DNA of 64,000 nt from Ananas comosus (lineage: Eukaryota; Streptophyta; Magnoliopsida; Poales; Bromeliaceae), in the NCBI RefSeq assembly GCF_001540865.1, contig NC_033628.1:3551781-3615780 (forward strand), written 5' to 3'. A program made the translations under genes and the position numbers. Positions 10,481 to 21,879 of this stretch are shown here, piece after piece. Every line of letters begins with the position of its first letter. Position 1 is the first letter of the stretch. The notes below the pieces were generated by a model, which worked only from the letters and a program-made list of their open reading frames with translations, searched no databases and was not told the origin of the DNA.

Positions 10481-11283
10481 AGTCCCCTAGACTTTATTAC
10501 AAATTTAAGTTTTGAGAAGTAAAGCAAACTTCTACAAATTAAAGTTTTGAGGATCAAAAGTGTAATTTACCCTTAGACATGTTTAACCGAAGCTTTTAAA
10601 TTTTTTTCTCTCATTTATCTTTTTGTTTAATGCTCTATTAGAACATATTACTGCAAAAAAAACAGAAGCATAAGGGGGACCAAACAAACCCCTACCTTTT
10701 CATCTACATATAAGGCTATGACTTTTGAGCCTTTCTTATTCATCTCCTGCCCAGCATCGACCCCTCAACAGCATGTTCTCGAGGATAACAATAAATTAAA
10801 AAAAGAAAAGAGGAGGAAGAATAAAAAGGAAAATAATAGTGTGTACCTCAAAATTGAAATATCATACTATGGTATCTCTGTATCTAACATCAACAAGGTA
10901 GAGCATACCAGAAATTAACACAGAAGAGAAGAAAACAAACGTTTGAATTTAATTTAGCAAATAATAAAATGACAATGTTATGCAACTTCGATTATCACAC
11001 TACTCTGATTAGTACAACCCATGAAAACCCCCAGAATTATCTATTTACATTGGCAACACCTAACAATTAAAACACACTGCTACTACTACATCACACTCAT
11101 GCACCACAATTCTAAATTCAGCGAAACTTTGCCTTCAGAGAGATAAATATGTACAAAATGCTTCAGCTTATTGTGTTCTGATAAATAATGTCGAATCCAG
11201 CTATATAACATGAAGGTCAGTGCTTGTCGCAGTCGAATTCCTTCGCTTTTCACGGCTTCAGGTCCCAAGAAGTGTAAGCTCTA
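10481..11283. other. 3' flank of the ASCH gene
   Basis: No separate gene. The first 90 bp carry ACAAATTAAAGTTTTGAGG, a fragment of the MITE family found in intron 2 (14527-14898). The 11050-11283 part probably contains the 3' untranslated region of the minus-strand ASCH gene. Confidence 0.45.
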
Positions 11284-14200
11284 TCACCTGTTTGATTCGA
11301 ACTTCAACTCTCTGAAGGCTGCTGCAAAAAGCTAACAATTTAAAATAGTCAAATTAGAATCGAGCCCAAAAGATCAGCTAGTTATAGAGCACAAGTGGTA
11401 ATAATATGCATGTTCATGATGAAATTAACAATAGCAATAAACAATGAGAGTACAAGCAATATGTGCATGAGCACTTGATGATCTCCAGGAGAGGACTCAT
11501 TCCGCGCTCATTGGAGTTGGCATGATGAAGCTAAACCAGCAAACCAGAAAGATACAAAAAGGCTTCTAGCTTTTGGGATTTCATATTGCAAAGTCGCTAC
11601 TCAATAATGTAACAGGTTTTGGTTGCTTCTAATTATGCAGCACAGATCCACACACTCTCTTGTTTGGATATCAATGTTTAGTGTCAGATTTTTATAGGGT
11701 TTCTGCACTATACAACAATTTTAATACACCATTTCAGAGTATATGATTGTCTATTTAACATTAGTATGACACTGTTTATTCTATTTTACTGTAAGCTGAT
11801 GCGCATTGATTACATCCGAGTACCTCTGTATAAGATGCAGGAATATTCATCAGAAAATATAACGAACATAAAAGGTAAATTACGAACCCTCGTAGGAGCT
11901 CCTAGTTGCGACTTCCTAACTTCATTCTGGGCTCCACTAGCATCTCCTCTTCTTGCATTGGGCTGGTTTTGAGTGATACTCTGAGCCTGGTCACTCTGCT
12001 GTTGTTGCTCAGCATGTTTTCCTTTTACAGAATCAACTTCGAACCTTATACTGTGGCTACTTACTCCAGGTTCATTCACACCACAATCTAAACTGCTACT
12101 TGTGCTGGCTTTGATCTGATCTTTCTTTGAAAACTGTGTAGCCGCAGCTCGAGCACCGGCTATGGCTGCTGTAATGCTCAGTGGCTTCTCCACCGCAGAG
12201 GATGTGGAGCTATTGAGGTAGCGTACAAGAGATCCTGGCTTCAGTGAGAAAGGATCCTGGGGATTTGGAAGAGGAAATTTGACAGGCAAAGGGCCTTGGA
12301 CAGGACGAAGGCCTCTATCTGCTGCATCGTAGATCTGTGGGGAAAAAAAATGAATCAGCCATTAAAGTTATGGCACCTTTTAACGAGATTAAGAGAGAGT
12401 TTACAACAAAGGTTGAGAATTAATACCCTCTTTTCCAGGTTATAAACACCTTGGTAGCCTCGCATTGCAAATGGCACTAATAATCTCTGCATCAATCAAA
12501 AAAAGAAGAAGAAAAAGAACAAGGAACAATTGTTTTTATTATAAAGTAAAATTAATTATATTCATCAATGAGTTAGAGTCTATAATTAGAAAGGGGACTT
12601 CTATTAATCTGTAATTGATATTCTTCAAGGATGGTAACGTACTTGTGGGTTTTCACAGAGCCAGCAGAAGTCTGTTAGTCCTTCCAGCCTCACCTGTAAT
12701 CAAGAACAAAAAGAGAAGAATGAAAACCATACATAAAAGATGCAACTCCAGGAAACACAAGGCAATAAAGATGAGGAAATGGGGACGTACTGATTCAGGT
12801 ACTGCTTCCCAGCTTACGAGCTCTTCACATTTTACACAGCCTACCACTTCAACACAACCTGCGATAAAGTAAAATGAAGTTTAAGTCAGATAGAAGTTCA
12901 CAATGATCTTGAAAACAAGAATATTTTTTGGATTTCCAACATATAAATGTTAACTGAGCTACTTCACAAGGAACATAGACTAAAGTGTTGCAGTGCACAT
13001 AGATGATCATCAACGTCTTCGTTATATTAAAGCTTAAAACATCAGGTGGAAATGTGTTCAGCAAGCATCCTTCCAGTTAGTTCGAAGGAGGAGATGCATA
13101 ACGTATTTATGATTATTCTTACTACTTAATGACACTGAGCAACAGGAAACTTCTAAAAACCCCATTTAGATTAAAAATAGAACTGTGAACAACGTGTTAC
13201 TAAATATAGCAAATGTACTTCAGGAGATAGAGATGAACATTGTGTTACTAAAGTTAAGACGGTGTAGATAAAAGGGGGAAAAAACCCAAAAAGATGCCAA
13301 CAATATACTGTCCTTGTCATGCAAAGACCATCATGCAACAATCTTTGTTTAGAGGTCAACCAGATTAAATTGGATTAAAAAAAAAAACAAGCTTTCTGCT
13401 ATTGACTTCATCAGAAATTCATGTGCTGCTGAGGCCTTAACGGACTAATTCTCAAGTTTCTGTGAGAATGTTTGCTTTCTGCTTTCCTAAGGTATGGTAT
13501 ACAAAGAACACTATCTTAAATTAGCATAGGCTGGATGAGAGCCTTATATATCATGTATAGCATGCGTTGGTTAAGAATGATTATGGGCATTTGGTTGCTA
13601 GATTACCTTATTATGTGGTAAATCTCCACTTGTTAAATGGTGCAGCATAAATGTACTTATTTTTATTTTCATATTCAGATCTTTACAGTCTTTTATTTGT
13701 TTTTCATACTTCGTTTAGTTGCCGGATATTAGTTCGAAATTAGTTTATTTAGTTCTAACAAATGTGCCCACAAAATCTTGGATCATTCCAGTTTTGATTT
13801 AATCTGACTCAATTTTCGAGCTTTTAATTGCTCATCGACTCTTACTTCGGGCTATTCTGCTCACTGGGCCTTTATTTCTTATTCCAGATAGTTGTCCTCT
13901 ATTGCTGTTCTTTTCATTGGCCCAATCTTTACCCCTATTCTGATTCCTTGCATGTAAGGGATTTCAGCTTCCTTGTCCTATTTGGATAACTATAACCTAT
14001 GTGAAGAAATTTGGAGCTACTTAGTCAAAATTTAGTTCTGTCATATTAGAGAACTTCACACAGCACAATAAGCAACATGGATAAAGAAGTTTTCAGGTGA
14101 AAAATTAGTTTCACGGGTTAGAAGTGGAGAACATCATTTAGTACAAAGCACTTTCTATTTGCAAAATTATTTCTAAATTTTGATCATTTAATATCATCAC

Positions 14201-17033
14201 TCCATTGAAAAATTAGCTTTACAATACAATTGTACAAGAAGTAACTCAGAGAAGAATTAGACAAAAAGACTAAACAAACAGATACTGACGAGCCCTGATA
14301 GAAGGTTCTTTGAGATCTTAAGCTTTGTTACGTGACATTATAAATCAAAGATAAATAAGAAACAGATGTAAGGTTGATAAGACCAAAAATGCATTGAATG
14401 AACCTTACTTTGCACTAACAAATGTCTAAATCTCATTCTATTATACAGTAGACTATTGTTGCACTAAATTGAAATATTACATCTCATAGCTGTGTTTCTA
14501 CGGAAAAGGACGAACAAAAAAAATGAGCTGAATTACACTTTTGGCCCTAAAACTATGAGATGCGTGACACTTTGATCCTCAAACCTTAATTTGCTATAAT
14601 TCTTTGCTTGAACTTTCTGAATATTTGCAATCAAGTCTCACGGCCCAATTTAGTTAACTAAATATTGACATGCCTCTACTGTGGAAGCGATGTGAAAGTG
14701 TTGTGATTGATGACGCAACAATGATTACAATGCCACATTACTTTCACATCAACAGTACGCCAATATTTAGTCAAATAAATTAAGGGACTTGATTGCAACA
14801 ATTTAAAAAGTTGAAGCCAAAAATTACAACAAATTAAAGTTTGAGAACTAAAGTGTCACACACCTCATTGTTTGAGGACCAAAAGTGAAATTTAGCCAAA
14901 ATAACATCAACGGCAATTAAAATAACCATAAAAATCACAAAAACAACAAATAGTAAATTGTTTATTATTTCGTCATGACCCCGTTAAACTAACTGGTAGC
15001 GTAATAAAACTGTATGTCACCATATTGCAACTCATAATCATATCTTTATGACAGAGCAACCAAAAGTATGCTCATCCCAAAGGACATATTCGTACAAAAG
15101 GCAGTCTCTTCTTTGCCCTAGATGCTTCGACAAGTTGATCCACATACTAATATGCTATACAAGAGGTGCCGCACGAATTATGTTCAAAGAAAAGAACTCA
15201 AAAAGTGCTTTTATTTTGCTAATTTTAGTTCTTAATAATAGTATATGAAAGAATGAGAGATACGTACCTAGTAATCGTGAGGTTGGATAGTGTTCAGGAA
15301 ACTTGATGTCTGTGATCCCATTAACTGCATAGATTTCCCTGTAGAAGTCCTCCATTGCCTTGATAGTATCTGCATCTGGAACTTTTGAGGCAGCATGAAT
15401 CCACAGTCGACCTAAAGTGGAAAACATCTTTAGTTACGCTAAATAGAGATCACTAATCGCCAAAACATATCCGTAGTTGGTAATGGGGTCCCCAAGACAA
15501 ATATTGGAAATGACTATCCCTGTGAAATGTTTGAATTATTAAGTTTATGAGATGTCACTTGGGGTGATTCAAGAGTTAATGTGAAGCAGTGAAGAGATAA
15601 GTAAGCTAAAGAAAAGGATCTGATTGAGCACTATAGTTCTAAAGCTGATAAATCTTCAGCTGACTCTCAAACAACTCGTTGGCAGAGTATGATAGGTTTG
15701 TTCAAAAAATGTGAACCGTTTTACTAATTTGCGCTCGCAATGAAAACGAAGAGAAGCATACGCCGTAGGACTTTGGATTTGCTTATTGAGAACAATCTAC
15801 ATCAAAACGAAATCAATGCAATGCCCGATTCCAAACAATAGAGCTCAGAAAAACTGAATTGGAATTCCACAGAGTTCTATGATTCCAAACAGAATATCGA
15901 GCAGATGAACCAATTGCCGCCCCCCGAGGGTTGTTTCGCAAAATAACAGGTCCTAAAAACTTCTGTTGCAAATTAATCTCCTCTGAATGGCTTCCGCAGT
16001 GAATGGTTCACCCGCATTCATTGAATGCGGTAACCAATTACTCATAGGAATTCTTATAAAAAATACAAAAGCACCTACACACACGGTGAATGATTCACCA
16101 CATTTAAAATACGGTGATGTATATTTACTAGAATAATCTCAGGGAACAATTATTTACGAAAAAAAGCCTCCCCTGTGACAAATAATTTGTTCGTCGAGTT
16201 CAGCAAATTCTCTCTCTTGTCTCCTACCCAATAATTAAGTTACTTCCAAAGAATCCAAGTCCATTAATGATTTCACATAATACTATTCCAAATATTGAGG
16301 GTGTCACATTTCTTTCCTTTTTAAGTTCTGACGTTCTCGTCAAACTTAAGCACATTCACAAGCACCGGATGTTATGAGACATTGTGAGACTCGTCTCGTC
16401 TCGCTAGTCACAGCCGACCTTGTGGGGAGCCATACTCCACTTACAAGTCTGGTAATTAACTTTGATACCAACTATAATGCCCCCAGTTCTGACAAGATCA
16501 TCTAAGACTAATGAGACGAGTCTCACACCGTCTGTTATCTGTGATGGTGCTCGAGTCTCGCGAAGACGTCAGAATGGAAAAAGAGAAAAGAATGTGATAC
16601 TCCCACAGCTGGTAACTGCGATTCAAACTGTTTTTTTTTCGCAATGTTTGATATTATTGACCACCACGAGCAGAGGTAAGCAGAGAAAGAGTTGTTCTGC
16701 CAAGAATCCAGTGACGCAATCAAATCAAGACAGGCGGCGGATTACAGTTCCGACAACTATAGTTTTTTTTGTTTTCTAAAAATCTTTTTTTTTTTCAAGA
16801 AACCCAAAAAAGGAAAAAAGAGAGAGAGAGAGAAAGAGAGGGAGAGAAAGGCAGACAGAGAAAGTACCAGTGATGGGGGAGGGCCAGGATCGGCCCTCGA
16901 CGCGCTTGATGCCGTAGACGAGGAGGGAAGCCCAGGGCTGGTGCATCGTCAGGCAGGCGTTCCTGTACTTCTTCCCTCCTCCCCAACCCCTCCCACCACC
17001 ACCGCCGCCGCCGCCGCCGCCTCTTCCCCTCAT
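11284..17033 (-). CDS. ASCH-domain protein, activating signal cointegrator 1-like
   Basis: Seven coding exons (minus strand) give 327 aa: 16868-17033, 15268-15411, 12791-12858, 12643-12693, 12427-12486, 11888-12334 and 11284-11331. Every intron has GT donors and AG acceptors, and the exon lengths sum to 984 bp in frame. Exon 1 starts MRGR plus a Gly-rich run and then CLTMHQPWASLLVYGIKRVE, the hallmark opening of the ASCH domain. Exons 2-5 continue it with RLWIHAASKVPD, FPEHYPTSRLLG, GCVKCEELVSWEAVPES and LVPFAMRGYQGVY. Exon 6 has VKFPLPNPQDPFSLKPGSL and then a Gln/Ser-rich tail. ASCH domains are beta-barrels thought to bind RNA; in animals ASC-1 (TRIP4) carries one after a zinc finger that is absent here. 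The role in plants is unclear to me. Exon 7 (ending FAAAFRELKFESNR) is the least certain splice; reading through exon 6 would add a short unrelated tail and stop near 11810. The gene is split by large introns holding a MITE and a TRIM relic. Confidence 0.88.
12859..15267 (-). other. Intron 2 of the ASCH gene
   Basis: A 2.4-kb intron bounded by a GTACGT donor and GCAG acceptor on the minus strand. Apart from a MITE at 14527-14898 I recognise nothing coding in it. Confidence 0.75.
14527..14898. mobile_element. Foldback MITE in intron 2
   Basis: The left arm (AATTACACTTTTGGCCCTAA, then GTGACACTTTGATCCTCAAA) mirrors the right arm (AACTAAAGTGTCACACACCT, then GACCAAAAGTGAAATTTAGC). This gives terminal inverted repeats of about 100 bp. 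No open reading frame of note. A clean TSD is not visible. Confidence 0.65.
16290..16560 (-). mobile_element. TRIM-like retrotransposon relic in intron 1
   Basis: CCTTGTGGGGAGCCATACTC and GGTAATTAAC are followed by CTTTGATACCAAC (16460-16472). On the minus strand this reads GTTGGTATCAAAG, a near match to the tRNA-iMet primer site. The LTR edge TATAATGCCCCC follows. The pattern is the same as at 25581-25600. Confidence 0.5.
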
Positions 17034-17065
17034 TCTCTCTCTCTCTCTCGCTTTTCTCTCTCTTT
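16976..17065. repeat. GGC repeat and CT tract at the ASCH gene start
   Basis: (CCG)n at about 16999-17022 codes the poly-Gly run of exon 1. The adjacent (CT)n at 17034-17065 lies in the presumed 5' untranslated leader. Confidence 0.8.
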
Positions 17066-17274
17066 CTGAATTTGGGAAACTCCGGTGTAAGGCAAAAGAT
17101 GAGGAGCACAGAGTAAGTACTGGGGTCTCTCTCTCTTCTTTCTTTGAACCGGGTTCGCTAATAAAACGCAAGTCAGAAAAAAAAGGAGGAATCCAACATG
17201 AAATATATAGTTGTGAGATTTATAGGAGTTTCAGAGTGGATGTAGGAGAACCGGAAGTCGAGGTTCCCAATCCT

Positions 17275-17690
17275 TTGCTTTGTTTGGTTCGAGGTTAAGA
17301 AAAAAGTAGTTATTTCAGTAAGTTTAGGATTAAAGTGGGATTAAAATTTTTTTGTATTTGGTTGGGGGTTGGAGTTACTCTAGAATAATAAAAAATAGCG
17401 TTTGGTTAGAGTAGGTGGGATAAGAAGATAATGATTGATAAAGAAGGATAATGATTGGTTGGAGTAGGTATGATAAGAAAGATAGTGGGTTATTATGAAT
17501 AGAAAAAAGTATTTGGTTGGAGTTTGGTAGGGTTAGGTGGGGTTAGCTAATCCGGAATAATTTATTTAAGGTGGGATTAGGTGAGGTTAGCTAATCCCAT
17601 CTATTTTTTGGAGTGTTTGGAGATAAAATGGGGGTTAAGGGGTTATTCCACCCTTAACCCCCAACCAAACAAGGGCAAAAGGATTTTAGT
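17275..17690. mobile_element. MITE upstream of the ASCH gene
   Basis: Terminal inverted repeats: CTTTGTTTGGTTCGAGGTTA at the left and TAACCCCCAACCAAACAAGG at the right. The interior is repetitive, with TAATGATTGATAAAGAAGG and TAATGATTGGTTGGAGTAGG. It lies about 240 bp upstream of the start codon, so it could have donated promoter sequence. The TSD is unclear. Confidence 0.6.
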
Positions 17691-18161
17691 TTGCTAAATT
17701 GACCTAACGGTTCGACCGGACAATTTTATTGGATAGACCCAGTCTACCACGTCAGCCGTAGACCATATCGCAATATTTTTTTAGAGCAATGCTGTTGGTA
17801 CATCCAAAGCGGGTGTGATGCATATCTTATATCCAAATTATCCAAACATCATTATTTATTTACTTGCTACATCAATTTTTTAAATTATGAATTTTAGATG
17901 TAAGATCTATATCACTAATAAAATTTTTCATTCCATCAAGATGAAAAATGTATTGAGGCCCTGTTATTCATTTTATTCTAGTCTCTCGCCTTTTCTGAAA
18001 TTAAATAACTTTAGTTAAAAAATTAAAAATTTTATCAAATTCATTGATAATTATTAAATTTCACAATTTTAATTATTAACTCTAACAAAATACAAAAAAA
18101 ATAAAATATTAGAAGTTGAGGGGGCTTTTGCATAATGTTGTATGGTTTAGGGAGTCTCCAC

Positions 18162-18757
18162 CATAGTTAGTTAATTCGGATCTGGCAAAAATTCGGTACG
18201 GATATAATTTGAATAAAATTCGTATCTCAATCTTTAAATTTATTAAAAAATATGGTTTAGAAAACGGATTGTCAATTATTCGGATATACAATTTATACGA
18301 AAATTATACGTTTACGAATTAAAAATTCGAGATCAAAAATTCTGCTATTAAACTAAGTTTTTTTCTCTAAATTTATGTTTCTAGCATACATAGTTATAAC
18401 TTCTTAAGAATATAAAAATAGAGATTCACAAAACAAAGTAGATTAAGTAAGAAAAAGCAAAATTAAATTTTATTGGCATCTCCATCTTCATATTTTTCAT
18501 GATCTACATATTCCGAAAGTTCATGAAGTTTTTCAATAATTTACGAATAATTCGGCAATAATTCGAAAAGAGATTTTATCCAAAAATTTTGCGCATTTTT
18601 TTAACCTAATAGTTCGACATACACGAATTATTCTCAAATAATAAATCTAACCAAAAAATTCAGATTTTATTCCAAATTTTTGGAAATAAATCGTATACGG
18701 ACCATTTTATTCGGATTTTCAATAATTCACGAATAATTCGCGAATTAACTAACTGTG
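18162..18757. mobile_element. hAT-type MITE with 8-bp TSD
   Basis: Ends CATAGTTAGTTAATTCGG and GCGAATTAACTAACTGTG form inverted repeats. The direct repeat GTCTCCAC flanks it at 18154-18161 and 18758-18765. An 8-bp TSD fits the hAT superfamily. The interior is rich in AATTATTCGAATAAT-like motifs. Related copies: 24185-24536 (complete) and a right end at 41280-41484. Confidence 0.8.
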
Positions 18758-19259
18758 GTCTCCACACATTTTCGCCTTTTAACTTTTACTTTTGGATATA
18801 TACTTGAATATATTAATATTTTAAACTTCAGAAAATGTAAGATTTACAATAGGCGATGATGAATTCTAAAAGAAATTAGAATTGAGATTAGATAATTTGC
18901 TATTCAGTGATAATATAGTGCATCAGATTTAGAAAGCAATCTCCGATTCAGCCCTTAAGGCTTTTTATTTGCATATAGTTATAACTGTACTGCAACCTCC
19001 TTACCAAAAAGTTCATCAACAATTAGTTTACTTGCCAACAATTTCTGTATGCTTTGCAAGTTCGACTACGAACGTCACCAATGCATCCACCCAAACCATA
19101 ACAGAAGGTAAATGTCGAGCCATAAGCACAAGGGAAGGAAGTAGAGGCATTAGGGGCAAAGTCAGTATCTTGGCTATCATCTTATGCCCCATATTTCACA
19201 AACTTATAGGTCGGAAGTCAGTGACGACTGTTGGCTCATCCTACCTTGGGATTAGGGTG

Positions 19260-19730
19260 ATGTGGGTTTGTGTTACGACAAATGTACAAACAAAAATAAA
19301 AAAAATGGCGAACGTGAAATAGATAAACCATAAAAATAGTAACATAAATGAACACAAGAATTTATATAAAAAATTCTTTGCAGAAAAAAAATCACAGACG
19401 AAGGAGGGAAGAATTTTACTATGAAAGAAGGAGTACAAAGTTTGTGAGTACAATACGCTGTATCGTGTCTAGGGCAAAAAAAAAAAGAAAAAGANGAAAC
19501 AGAAGGGGAAAAAAAAAAAAAAAAGATTTCTTATTGGGTTTCGGATCGGATCCGTACCGTGGGGGTTTTGGATCCGATCCTATCGGCCCAAGCCCTCTGC
19601 TACCCACCACACACGTTCATTTTTTCTTCTCGAAATTCTTTTTCAAACTTATCGTACTGTGAAACTATTAATAAATTGAGGGCTTAAAAATCGAAATCTA
19701 TTACCAAATTTCGAAACACATCTAACAGTT
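19260..19730 (+). repeat. Dispersed repeat with GGATCCGATC end, copy 1
   Basis: GTTACGACAAATGTACAAAC, AATTTATATAAAAAATTC, TCACAGACGAAGGAGGGAAG and GGTTTCGGATCGGATCCGTA recur in the same order at 43370-43640 and inverted at 44060-44330. The class is unknown; it could be an LTR fragment. An N lies at 19495 in a homopurine run. Confidence 0.5.
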
Positions 19731-21429
19731 TGATTGAGCTGCTACGGAGCATTTTAAGTAAAGAAGAAGCTAGCCCGGCAGAAGATTTATAATATCAAGT
19801 TAAAGAAAATCCTAATAAGTTTAACATAATCTAGCTGAGACACCAGCAGGTTTCAAATATTGTCTGTCCTTATTGAGAACAAAGCTACACATCTTTCTTC
19901 CATGGATGTTGTACGATATGGTCAAGACCCTGTTCAAAAGAAATAGTTGTAAAATATAGAGTTGACAATATCTCGCCGCTGTGATAAGCACAAAATCATG
20001 ATTTAGCCCGGAGGTTGATCCGGGACAACCAGAATTTTAAAAAAGTTGGCTTAAGTTTCAATCATTGTGTATAAGGCGGAGGCGGTTTCAACTACTTTTA
20101 ATAGGATAAGAATCGGGATGTTTTAAGGGGTTGGAAGAATGATCAAATTATTTAACCAGTTTGAATAATGATAAAACTAATTCGGATAAGAATAAAACTA
20201 ATTTGAATAAGAATAAAAAGATTAGGTGAATTTTTTTAAAGTATTTTTTATATTTTTGTAAGTCTAAGAAACTATAAATAGAATTCCTATTGGCTCTTAT
20301 AAAAGCATTTAAGTTAGACAGTAAATATATAAAAATTTTCAACCAAGTTCTTTGCATTGGTGGTTGTATAGCTTCCTTGGGCTACCCCACTGAACCAGCC
20401 CAATTAAAGAAAGGCCCCACTTTGGTCATGTTGGCTTGACTTTGGGGTCAACTTTGATCTGAAAGTGGGGTCAATAGGTATAATAATTTTATTATTTATT
20501 TTTTTAATTATCAATTTTTTATTTATGAATATTTTGAATTATTGTAATATATAAAAGTATAATTGTATTTAGTTATTATTGTTGTTTGTGAAAAATAATT
20601 TTGATTTATGTTTCTATTTTTGTTGGCTATTGGCATATGATTATAGTTCACAAGAAAGTAATTTTTTTATCATAAATTTTGGCTAGTAAATACATAAAAA
20701 GAGATGTATTTGACGGTGTTACCAATAAGCCTATTATAAATCATTTTCAAAAATAAAATTACGTCGAGAACAATTCTAAATAGAAATGATAATTTTTTGT
20801 TTAATATATTATTTATGACTAATTTATTTTTTATTATATATTTGTCTATATTGGAAAAAATTTGAATCCGCCGCTGGTTCTTAATTTGTATATATATCTA
20901 ATGTGGCTTAAGATATCAATCGGGGAGAGGCTGCGACATTACTTCCTCCTCCGCTGGCTCATTATAGGTTAATTTGAATACCGGGTACCGGGCCTAAACC
21001 CTAGATCACCAAAACCAAACCCAACCAGCCTAGGCCCTGGTTTTGGTGGTCCAAAACTAAGCAGGCCTTAGGCCCATTCATCGTGTTGTTCCCCATAGAG
21101 TTCCATTTTGGCCCAGTATAAAACTTTTACATGGATGCCAAAATGGTGGAAGGTTTAGTTATTATAAATATTAAAACTAGTAATTAACCCATGCATTGCA
21201 CGGAAATTGCCATCCTTAAGTTTTAATATTAGTTTTTAAAATTTGTTTGAACAAATAGAAAGAAAACTGTTTTATTTAAAAAATAACAAACTTAATAGGA
21301 TATTCTGTTAAATTTTAATTTTTTTGAACTACTTTTAATATTTTATTGATCTGTTTTAATTTATTATTGTAAATCTTTAACAACTTGTTTGGTTTTTTTT
21401 TTTTTCATAATACCATTTATGTGAGACTC
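19731..21429. other. Intergenic DNA without recognisable genes
   Basis: Mostly AT-rich. Short inverted GGGGTC/GACCCC motifs lie at 20410-20475, and a GC-richer patch with CCGGGTACCGGG lies at 20980-21000. I see no credible coding region. Confidence 0.45.
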
Positions 21430-21640
21430 CAGGTAGTTCTATATATAAGATATAAAAAGACTAAACTCTTAACCTGGTTTAAACATTTTAGGCGGTGATT
21501 AGGCTTGAAAGAGAGTTAAGCGTGCGAGGATGGGAGTAGTCCTAAGATAAGTGACCTCCTGGGAAGTCGGGGCATCATAGTTGGTATCAAAGTTAATTAC
21601 CAGCAGAAAGTATGAGGTAAGTCCGAAAGTGTGAGGTAAG
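21430..21640 (+). mobile_element. TRIM-like LTR end with primer site
   Basis: Plus-orientation LTR sequence (GGCGGTGATTAGGCTTGAAA, AAGCGTGCGAGGATGGGAGT, GGGAAGTCGGGGCATCATA) ends at 21579. It is followed by GTTGGTATCAAAG (21580-21592), one mismatch from the standard tRNA-iMet primer site. Then comes the same short internal motif AATTACCAGCAGAAAG. Confidence 0.55.
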
Positions 21641-21879
21641 TCTTGACTAAACTAGGATTATACAGTGAAGAGAACGAGGTTCTCATGCTGTTGATTGTTG
21701 GGGGTCTGGCAAGCTCCTCGACCGTCATTTTCGCTCCCGACAGTGAGCACGGTGTCCAGTGTGTCGAGACCAATCCGCTGGAGTCATCGGTTCATCTCGG
21801 AGGCACACGGATTGCGGTAACAGCCTTAAACACCTCCTTTATGTATATAAAGTTACGATTAACAACTTGATTAGGGGCA

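Noticed and set aside
11810..11887. Read-through of exon 6 of the ASCH gene to a stop at 11810
   Set aside because: A good GT donor at 11887 and a downstream exon giving FAAAFRELK fit the family's C terminus better; kept only as an alternative.
16692..17171. Other open frames across the first exon of the ASCH gene, including a long N-terminal extension upstream of 17033
   Set aside because: The upstream part lies in a CT-rich leader without an ATG in a good context; the other frames are shadows of a low-complexity GC-rich stretch.
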